The notes under the pieces are model-generated. The model had not been told where the DNA came from. It did no database searches and saw nothing but the letters and a program-made list of their open reading frames with translations. This document shows, in pieces, positions 1 through 4,731 of a stretch of 8,225 bases of DNA. This DNA is from Polaribacter sp. (lineage in GTDB: Bacteria > Bacteroidota > Bacteroidia > Flavobacteriales > Flavobacteriaceae). Position 1 is the stretch's first letter; the number at the start of each line of letters is the position of its first letter. The stretch covers positions 1 through 8,225 of the forward strand of contig JANQTK010000012.1 of assembly GCA_030731695.1 (NCBI GenBank). Direction: 5' to 3'. The position numbers and the translations under genes were made by a program.

Positions 1-22
1 TTTGTATGCAAAAATTAAGGTG

Positions 23-30
23 CAAAATTA
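23..30 (-). promoter_or_regulatory. Probable -7 element of a divergent promoter leaving the window to the left
   Basis: Read on the minus strand, positions 30 to 23 are TAATTTTG, a full match to the Bacteroidota -7 consensus TAnnTTTG. It is followed by CA, as are the two other good -7 boxes in this window. No TTG/TTTG -33 element is seen at the expected 17-23 nt spacing, so the match could be chance in AT-rich DNA. If real, transcription would start near position 17 and drive a minus-strand gene lying outside the window. Confidence 0.4.
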
Positions 31-44
31 CATAAAATACTTGA

Positions 45-72
45 TTGGCATTGACTATAGTTGACAAATTTG
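45..72 (+). promoter_or_regulatory. Weak candidate promoter of the zinc-ribbon gene
   Basis: TTG at 45-47 and CAAATTTG at 65-72 are separated by 17 nt. They resemble the Bacteroidota -33/-7 pair, with one mismatch in the -7 box (CA for TA). Transcription would begin near position 78, leaving an untranslated leader of roughly 28 nt before the ATG at 106. This also argues against the upstream TTG at 61 as the start codon, because it would lie inside the promoter. Confidence 0.35.
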
Positions 73-105
73 TATATTCAACGTCAAATACTAAAACGTA
101 AAAAT

Positions 106-321
106 ATGAGCGATCAAATACGGAATTACACCTGTCCAAAATGTAATTGTAAAACATACAAACTAGGGCAAATGCGAGCAACAGGAGGCGTTTTCTCGAA
201 AATGTTTGATATTCAAACTGAAAAATTTACGAGCGTTACTTGCGAAAGATGCACCTATACTGAGTTTTATAAAACAAAAACAAGTTCAATAAGCAATGTG
301 TTTGATTTTTTTACGGGATAA
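106..321 (+). CDS. Small zinc-ribbon protein, YpzJ/COG3478 (DUF2082) type
   Basis: This is a 71-aa protein that I recognise as a member of the small 'nucleic-acid-binding protein with Zn-ribbon' family (COG3478, YpzJ-like). Cys10 and Cys13 form one CPxC knuckle, with an extra Cys15, and Cys46 and Cys49 form the second CxxC. The pairs are about 33 residues apart, as expected for one zinc ion. Between them sits the family's conserved ATGG...KMFDIQ..KF stretch, and after them the YTEFYKT and N-V-F-DFF-G tail. There is no signal peptide or membrane segment, so it should be cytosolic. Binding of nucleic acid is only a family-level prediction; no precise role is established. I chose the ATG at 106 over an in-frame TTG at 61, because the extra 15 residues are not part of the family and overlap the likely promoter. 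The gene stands alone. Confidence 0.85.
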   Translation: MSDQIRNYTCPKCNCKTYKLGQMRATGGVFSKMFDIQTEKFTSVTCERCTYTEFYKTKTSSISNVFDFFTG

Positions 322-351
322 AATTGATGCTTTTTTGAGCGTTAAATTTTT
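320..351 (+). terminator. Possible weak terminator after the zinc-ribbon gene
   Basis: Positions 320-330 can pair with 339-350 (core GATGC with GCGTT, including two G-U pairs, then A-T pairs with one bulge). The loop is a T-rich octanucleotide. The stem begins at the stop codon. It is AT-rich and its T-run is partly inside the stem, so termination efficiency is doubtful. Confidence 0.3.
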
Positions 352-361
352 CACAAACCAA

Positions 362-390
362 TTTGCAAACTTCTTTTTGTAGTAAATTTG
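362..390 (+). promoter_or_regulatory. Promoter of the DUF2452-folB unit
   Basis: TTTG at 362-365 and TAAATTTG at 383-390 are separated by 17 nt and match the Bacteroidota sigma-A promoter (-33 TTTG, -7 TAnnTTTG) exactly. The -7 box is followed by CA. The expected transcription start falls at about 394-398, which coincides with the ATG at 397 of the next gene, so the transcript is probably leaderless or nearly so. Confidence 0.75.
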
Positions 391-396
391 CATCGT

Positions 397-813
397 ATGA
401 AAAACGGAGCAAAAAAACCTGATTTGGTTGTTTTTAACGAAGAAACTCAGCAATATGATGCTGCGTTAAAACCTTATGGAACTTCTGCAAGTGCACCTGC
501 TATTAAACCTCTAAATACGGCAACTTGGAGAAATGATGGTGTACAAAGAGTCAATAAAAAAATAAAATCGGAGTTTGAAGAAGTAAAAAAACAATATGAT
601 AAGTTGATGGAAAAATTCCATTACAACGATTTGGTATATAACTCAAAATTCAGTTTTGAACCCAATATTGGAGAAATCTATCATTTATATCAAGGAAAAA
701 ATCAAGACAATTTTTTGTCCATCATTCATCCAAATCAATGTAATTTCGAATATTTGGGCTCATTTCGATTGAATTCTGATAAAATGTGGGAAAAATCGGA
801 TGTATCAAACTAA
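397..813 (+). CDS. DUF2452 domain-containing protein
   Basis: This is a 138-aa protein that I recognise as the DUF2452 family, common in Flavobacteriia and of unknown function. Typical stretches are KKPDLVVFNEE near the start, YGTSASAPAIKP around residue 35, a charged central helix (about residues 58-75), then YNSKFSFEPNIGEIYHLY and a C-terminal LGSFRLNSDKMWEK. It has no signal peptide, membrane segment or obvious catalytic motif. It is likely a soluble cytosolic protein. The ATG at 397 is the only reasonable start: the in-frame TTG at 388 is the last part of the -7 box, and the next ATG is far inside the conserved region. folB follows after 6 nt, so the two are very likely co-transcribed. 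That gives a loose hint of a metabolic role but does not prove one. Confidence 0.85.
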   Translation: MKNGAKKPDLVVFNEETQQYDAALKPYGTSASAPAIKPLNTATWRNDGVQRVNKKIKSEFEEVKKQYDKLMEKFHYNDLVYNSKFSFEPNIGEIYHLYQGKNQDNFLSIIHPNQCNFEYLGSFRLNSDKMWEKSDVSN

Positions 814-819
814 CTAATT

Positions 820-1176
820 ATGGGAATTATCAAGGTTAAAAATATCAAATTGTATGCATTTCATGGCTGTTTGGATGAAGAAGCAAAAATTGGTTCGCCA
901 TATAGAGTAGATGTTAAAGTGAAAGCTGATTTAAAAAAGTCGGCAAAAACGGATGATTTAGCAGATACTGTTGATTATGTGCATTTAAACAAGGTTGTAA
1001 AAGAAGAAATGGCCATTCGTTCAAAATTATTGGAAGAAGTTGCACAAAGAATCTTAGATCGGTTTTTTAAAGAAATACCTATGATACAAAAAGCAACAGT
1101 TGGAGTTTCTAAAATTAACCCACCAATAGGAGGGAATGTTGAAGAAGTGGTGATTGTACTTACAAAAAAGAGATAA
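820..1176 (+). CDS. folB: Dihydroneopterin aldolase FolB
   Basis: This 118-aa cytosolic enzyme converts 7,8-dihydroneopterin to 6-hydroxymethyl-7,8-dihydropterin plus glycolaldehyde in tetrahydrofolate synthesis. Length and motifs fit the family. The N-terminal strand is IKLYAFHGCLDEEAKIG, with the conserved Glu20/Glu21 region. DTVDYVHL carries the active-site Tyr53. LLEEVAQRILD carries the pterin-anchoring Glu72. VSKINPPIGG carries catalytic Lys98. Family members form octamers (tetramers of a T-fold unit). The ATG at 820 gives a normal N-terminus and lies 6 nt after the DUF2452 stop, so it probably depends on the promoter at 362-390. No clear terminator is seen between its stop and the tRNA promoter, so some read-through into the tRNA-Cys gene is possible. 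Confidence 0.95.
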   Translation: MGIIKVKNIKLYAFHGCLDEEAKIGSPYRVDVKVKADLKKSAKTDDLADTVDYVHLNKVVKEEMAIRSKLLEEVAQRILDRFFKEIPMIQKATVGVSKINPPIGGNVEEVVIVLTKKR

Positions 1177-1189
1177 CCATAAAAAAATA

Positions 1190-1219
1190 TTGTAGGATTT
1201 GTAAATTTCCGTAAATTTG
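1190..1219 (+). promoter_or_regulatory. Promoter of tRNA-Cys
   Basis: TTG at 1190-1192 and TAAATTTG at 1212-1219 are spaced 19 nt apart, an ideal Bacteroidota -33/-7 arrangement. The -7 box is followed by CA, as at 383-390. The predicted start near 1225 leaves about 14 nt of 5' leader before the mature tRNA, to be removed by RNase P. Confidence 0.75.
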
Positions 1220-1238
1220 CACTCCTTAATAAACAAAA

Positions 1239-1309
1239 GGTGTCGTGGCCGAGTGGCTAGGCTATGGTCTGCAACACCATCTACAGCGGTTCGAATCCGC
1301 TCGACACCT
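1239..1309 (+). tRNA. tRNA-Cys (anticodon GCA)
   Basis: A complete cloverleaf of 71 nt can be folded by eye. The acceptor stem is GGTGTCG (1239-1245) with CGACACC (1302-1308). The D stem is GCC/GGC (1248-1250 and 1260-1262). The anticodon stem is ATGGT/ACCAT, enclosing the loop CTGCAAC with anticodon GCA at 1271-1273. The T arm is AGCGG-TTCGAAT-CCGCT (1285-1301). The discriminator base is T1309, matching the U73 identity element of cysteine tRNAs. The 3' CCA is not encoded and must be added. The gene has its own promoter upstream and an intrinsic terminator directly downstream. Confidence 0.97.
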
Positions 1310-1312
1310 CAA

Positions 1313-1348
1313 AAAAAAACCGTAACAAATAGTTGTTGCGGTTTTTTT
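1313..1348 (+). terminator. Strong bidirectional intrinsic terminator
   Basis: Positions 1313-1328 pair with 1333-1348 in a 16-bp stem: a core of CCGTAACAA with TTGTTGCGG, one G-U pair, flanked by seven A-T pairs. It closes a 4-nt loop (ATAG). The T-run at 1342-1348 terminates tRNA-Cys on the + strand. The A-run at 1311-1319 gives an equivalent U-run on the minus strand, so it can also end transcripts coming from the region right of it. Confidence 0.85.
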
Positions 1349-1375
1349 ATTTTTGGAAATGTAATTTTGAAACTT

Positions 1376-1603
1376 CTACTTTTTCAAAAACCGCAATGAC
1401 TTTTTATGATTTATTTTTACGAAATAAATTCCTTTAGATAAGTGCGCTATTTTCAAGGATTCTGACAAATTTGAACTGCTTTTTTGAAAAATCAAACGTC
1501 CATTGATATCATAAATTTGGATTGAAGTGACTCCTGATTCCGATTTAAACGATCGTAAAATGGCAAGTATCAAAACGAAAATAGAAACCAATAAAAATTT
1601 CAC
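1376..1603 (-). pseudogene. Truncated type A T9SS sorting-domain ORF with hydrophobic leader
   Basis: This is a 75-codon ORF starting with GTG at 1603 and ending at TAG 1376-1378. Residues 3-17 are a hydrophobic run (FLLVSIFVLILAIL), like a signal peptide or membrane anchor. From about residue 24 it reads SIQIYDINGRLIFQ, then LKIAHLSKGIYFVKI, ending in basic KSLRFLKK. That is the second half of the Por secretion-tail (type A T9SS C-terminal) domain, which normally sits at the end of large secreted proteins. The first strand of that domain, usually with a YPNP motif, is missing, and no cargo lies between leader and tail. I therefore favour a remnant of a longer secreted-protein gene, joined by deletion. 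A functional mini-protein cannot be excluded. Minus-strand transcripts would end at the bidirectional terminator just downstream. Confidence 0.5.
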
Positions 1604-1934
1604 CTTGTTGGGTGCTTTAAAAGTAAGTTACAACGCGCATCTTGGATGGGAAACTGAGCTAAAAGTAAATAGTATCTATTGATAATCAATTGGGTAAAAA
1701 AGTCATTACTTCCAAAAAACTTCTTTACCATTCCTGTCAATTGTTGGATTGTAAATGCATCCGCTGGAATTTCAGTGAAATATGGAAAATTTGTCTTTAA
1801 AATCACTACCAAAAAATCATTTATAGAGTTGATTGGTCGAGAGAAGTTGTCAGAAAATAAGGCTTTTGCTTTCTGCTTTCGAATGAAATAGCAGATCAAT
1901 ATAAAAGAAAATATTGATAATATGAATGCTCGAT
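1600..1934 (-). other. Intergenic stretch with an unassigned open frame, possibly decayed coding DNA
   Basis: Between the adhesin stop and the sorting-domain ORF, one minus-strand frame stays open from about 1934 to its stop at 1600-1602. It overlaps the next ORF's GTG start by 4 nt. Its conceptual product has a hydrophobic stretch (FILSIFSFILICYFIR) followed by about 85 mostly soluble residues, with short stretches such as FPYFTEIPADAF and FTQLIINRYYLLLAQF. No ATG or GTG lies near its beginning; the only candidate start is TTG at 1899, which would remove most of the hydrophobic segment. I do not recognise a family. It may be a decayed gene, a fragment linked to the sorting-domain remnant, or chance. 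A + strand frame over 1679-1891 is equally unsupported. Confidence 0.25.
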
Positions 1935-1940
1935 TTTAAA

Positions 1941-4556
1941 TCAACGAATTAATGAAAAGTGCGAAGTAAACAATTTTGGTTTTCCATCATTCCCTAAATA
2001 TTCTGCTTGAAACCAATAATCGTTAGATGGCATTAATTTGTTATTGAATTTTCCATCCCAACCAAAAAGGCTTGGATTTATGATTGCTACCATTTTACCA
2101 TATCTATTAAAAATAGTAATCCTAGCTTCTGTTTGATTTTTAAGGCACTCTATATTCCAAGTATCATTTTTATCATCTCCATTTGGAGTAAAAAACTTTG
2201 GATATTCTAAAATTTTGAAAGTTTGAATAGCGATGTTACTACACTTTGATAGTTCTCTAACTTTCACCAAATGTTCTTCACAACCAACAATTCCATTAAA
2301 CTTGTTTTCATCTTGCCAAGGCAAATCATCTAATTGGTATTCATAAGTTCCTTTTCCTCCTATTACATCTATACTAATAGCTTGATTATCTGAAAAGTCA
2401 TCTGAATTCATAATAATATTAACAATTAATTCACTGATTGGAAATACCTCTATTATAACAGTTGTTTGATTTGCGCATTGCCCAGTATCAGGAATAAATG
2501 TATATGTTGTAGTCTCCAAATTATTTAATTCTGGAAACCAACTTCCTGTTATTTGGTTATTAGATATTTGAGGAAGTGCTTCTAAAGTTTCTCCTTTACA
2601 AATTGGATTTATACTATCAAAAATTGGCACTATGGGTTCATCAACAACGATTGTAATAGTTGTTTCTAAAGCACAATTTTGACCATCATCTGGCGTAAAA
2701 ACATATGTTGTTGTCAATTGATTATTAAGCGCTGGAAACCAAGTTCCTACTATTCCGTTCGCAGATTGTTTAGGCAACTCATCTAAAGTTTCACCAAAAC
2801 AACTACTTGTTTTAATATCATCAAATAATGGCAATAAGCTTGAATTCACAATTATTTGATGAGTAGTAGTTAGCGCACATTCACTATCAAAAGGGGTAAA
2901 TGTATATAAAGTCGTAGTGGTATTATTTAATTCGGGAGTCCAAACTCCCTCAACTCCATTGTTAGAAATTGAAGGTAGTTCAGCAATATTTTGACCTTCG
3001 CAAATTGAATCTTTTATACTAAATTCGGGAAGAATTCTTTTTTCAATTGAAATTTCAATACTTATTGAAGAACCACAACTTTCATCAACTGGAATGAATG
3101 TATATACTTGACTAACTTCAGCATTAAATTCAGGTGACCAAATACCCTCAATTCCATTATTAGCTATTGTCGGGAATTCAAATAAAGTACCTTCACAAAT
3201 GGTCGTTTCAAAATCAAATTGTGGGATTTCTAAAGGATTTACAATAATTTCTAGGAAACCATTTGCAACACAACCTTGATCTGGATTTGGTGTAAAAGTA
3301 TATAATGTTGTTAATGTATTATTTAATGATGGAGACCAAATTCCTGATATTCCATTGTTGGACATGGTGGGGAGTTCAGTTAATAAATCGCCTTCACAAA
3401 TGGGTGCTATGGCATCAAAAGAAGGAATTACTAATGGATTTACAATAACTTCTAAAGTTGTTGTAGTTACACAGGGCTCAGAAAATGGTATAAATGTGTA
3501 GGTTGTAGTTGTTGTATTATTTAGCTGAGGTGTCCAAAATCCTGTAATATTATTTTTTGAAGTTGTTGGTAATGGATTTATGATGTCGCCTTCACAAATT
3601 GGATCAATACTATCAAAGATTGCTGTTTTAAATGAAGCTATTGTAACAGTTACCTCTTCTACAATTAGATCACCACAAACATCTTCAATTGTTACTTTAT
3701 ATGTTGTTGTTACATCAGGTGAAAAAAATGGATTTGCACTATTTGGATTACTAATGCCTTCTGTTGGAGACCAACTATAGGATACACCACTAGCTATAGT
3801 TGCATCAATTTCAGAGGATTCTCCTTCACAAATTGTTACATCTTGTAACTGCAAATTATCTACAAATGACACTCTGTTTAAACATACTTGATGTAAATTA
3901 GAATTTCCTCCTGTTGAACTAACAAAACCAAAATAAACGGAGTCATCACCTCCAAAAATTGATGCTTTTATGTCTATAATAATTTGAATTCTTGGAATAC
4001 AATCAAAATAAACGATCAATACTTGTTGAAGAGCAAACCATTCAATTTTTATTTCATGGTCATTGGAGTCTTCAATATCTGGATTTGACAAACTTGCTTG
4101 CACTGGTCCTGCCAAATTATTTACTGGATTACTATGATTTGCATCGCCATTTTTCATTATTGAAATATGATCAAAAGTTGGATCTCCAAAAGGGATATTT
4201 TGCCAAGTATCAAACTCAATTACTAAAGATGGTGTTATGCCTTGATAACTCAATCCTCCTCCTTCATTTCCTAATTCAGCTTGTGGATTTCCTTTAAAAA
4301 CCAAAGCCATTCCATCCGCACCATTATTATTTTTTGAACCAAAATTTGCTTGATAATAAATTGCAAAATCCTTTGAAAAATCAATTGGATTGTTATACCA
4401 AACACCTCCTTTTTGATTTATAACATCTCGAGTTAATATATAACAATTAGCTCCTAAATCTATAGCATCTCCAATAATGTTAGCATTTATTTGCGCTATA
4501 GCTGTTGGGATATTTATTAAAAAAACGATAATAAAAATATTAAATCTTACCTTCAT
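1941..4556 (-). CDS. Secreted lectin/Ig-repeat protein with T9SS type B (gliding motility-associated) C-terminal domain
   Basis: This is an 871-aa modular surface or secreted protein. Residues 1-21 form a signal peptide ending in AIA before Gln22. Residues 23 to about 235 resemble a bacterial L-type (legume-like) lectin fold: ADGMALVF, then LVIEFDTWQN and FDHISI, which carry the acidic residues expected near a sugar and metal site. Residues 240-310 form one Ig/PKD-like module. Residues 319-706 hold six tandem repeats of 65-67 residues. Residues 707-784 form another Ig/SprB-like module (GTYEYQLDDLPWQ). Residues 785-871 match the CHU_C/TIGR04131 sorting domain (FFTPNGDDKNDTW, IFNRYGKMV, WDGKFNNKLMPSNDYWF). 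The sorting domain directs export by the type IX system. Sugar-dependent adhesion is inferred from the lectin-like domain; the ligand is unknown. The gene diverges from a sensor kinase gene across 175 nt. Confidence 0.88.
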   Translation of the reverse strand: MKVRFNIFIIVFLINIPTAIAQINANIIGDAIDLGANCYILTRDVINQKGGVWYNNPIDFSKDFAIYYQANFGSKNNNGADGMALVFKGNPQAELGNEGGGLSYQGITPSLVIEFDTWQNIPFGDPTFDHISIMKNGDANHSNPVNNLAGPVQASLSNPDIEDSNDHEIKIEWFALQQVLIVYFDCIPRIQIIIDIKASIFGGDDSVYFGFVSSTGGNSNLHQVCLNRVSFVDNLQLQDVTICEGESSEIDATIASGVSYSWSPTEGISNPNSANPFFSPDVTTTYKVTIEDVCGDLIVEEVTVTIASFKTAIFDSIDPICEGDIINPLPTTSKNNITGFWTPQLNNTTTTTYTFIPFSEPCVTTTTLEVIVNPLVIPSFDAIAPICEGDLLTELPTMSNNGISGIWSPSLNNTLTTLYTFTPNPDQGCVANGFLEIIVNPLEIPQFDFETTICEGTLFEFPTIANNGIEGIWSPEFNAEVSQVYTFIPVDESCGSSISIEISIEKRILPEFSIKDSICEGQNIAELPSISNNGVEGVWTPELNNTTTTLYTFTPFDSECALTTTHQIIVNSSLLPLFDDIKTSSCFGETLDELPKQSANGIVGTWFPALNNQLTTTYVFTPDDGQNCALETTITIVVDEPIVPIFDSINPICKGETLEALPQISNNQITGSWFPELNNLETTTYTFIPDTGQCANQTTVIIEVFPISELIVNIIMNSDDFSDNQAISIDVIGGKGTYEYQLDDLPWQDENKFNGIVGCEEHLVKVRELSKCSNIAIQTFKILEYPKFFTPNGDDKNDTWNIECLKNQTEARITIFNRYGKMVAIINPSLFGWDGKFNNKLMPSNDYWFQAEYLGNDGKPKLFTSHFSLIR
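2439..3602 (-). repeat. Six tandem ~200-bp repeats encoding Cys-paired Ig-like modules
   Basis: Within the adhesin, six units of 65-67 codons follow one another. Each opens with an (I/S)C(E/K/F)G motif, at Cys321, 387, 454, 519, 586 and 653. Each continues through LP..SNNGI.G.W.PELNN.TTTYTF.P and has a second cysteine 40-42 residues after the first (Cys362, 429, 494, 560, 628, 694). The two cysteines per unit probably form a disulfide in the exported protein. The repeats have diverged clearly at protein level, so they are an old array rather than a recent identical duplication. They likely act as a rigid stalk holding the lectin-like head away from the cell. Confidence 0.88.
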
Positions 4557-4731
4557 TTTACAACTGATACTGTTTTAGTTATTGATGTAATAATTTGATT
4601 TTCAATATATTTATTTTTCACAAAGTTTAGCCTATACAAAAAGGGTAGTTTTTTGAAATGATTATTTTTTTATCAAAAAAAATACAAGAGCTATCTATTT
4701 TTTTATTTACTTAGCTACTAAGTATTTTATT
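4557..4731. promoter_or_regulatory. Divergent intergenic region between adhesin and sensor kinase
   Basis: These 175 nt must carry the promoters of both the minus-strand adhesin and the + strand kinase. For the kinase, TATTTTTT at 4696-4703 (7 of 8 to TAnnTTTG) or the poorer TATTTTAT at 4723-4730 could be the -7 box. No convincing -33 element accompanies either. For the adhesin no full TAnnTTTG is visible on the minus strand; the nearest is the AAACTTTG-like stretch around 4621-4628. Poor core promoters on both sides, together with the dyad at 4632-4648, fit activator-dependent expression. This is inference. Confidence 0.5.
4632..4648. promoter_or_regulatory. Putative operator, dyad copy 1 (imperfect)
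   Basis: The sequence is CTATAC-AAAAA-GGGTAG. The right half-site matches the motif found after the kinase and after the regulator; the left half matches 4 of 6 bases of CTACCC. On the minus strand AAAAAACTACCCT followed by TTTTG is nearly identical to the start of copy 3 at 8191-8208. It lies about 75 nt upstream of the adhesin start and 83 nt upstream of the kinase start, so it could serve either. Confidence 0.45.

Noticed and set aside
61..105. TTG-initiated 15-residue N-terminal extension of the zinc-ribbon protein
   Set aside because: It lies within the candidate promoter, is not part of the family, and an ATG at 106 gives the canonical N-terminus.
1239..1309. tRNA-Cys as an integration site for a mobile element
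   Set aside because: No integrase, no repeated copy of the tRNA 3' end and no other mobile-element marker are visible in the window.
1054..1399. Open frames across the end of folB (minus strand) and across tRNA-Cys (+ strand)
   Set aside because: They overlap a confident folB gene and a confident tRNA with terminator, and the translations resemble no protein.
1679..1891. A + strand TTG-start open frame of 70 codons
   Set aside because: It has a rare start, no promoter and no recognisable family. It is antisense to the minus-strand frame, which is itself uncertain.
2439..3602. The regularly spaced repeats as a CRISPR array
   Set aside because: Units are about 200 bp, diverged, and lie in frame inside a coding sequence as protein domain repeats.
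3580..4297. + strand open frames inside the adhesin gene
   Set aside because: They are antisense shadows of the repeat and lectin-like regions, with no independent coding features.
4649..4680. Dyad TTTTTTGA-N16-TCAAAAAA in the divergent region
   Set aside because: The arms are almost pure A/T runs, common by chance in this AT-rich intergenic DNA, and the motif is not repeated elsewhere near the system.
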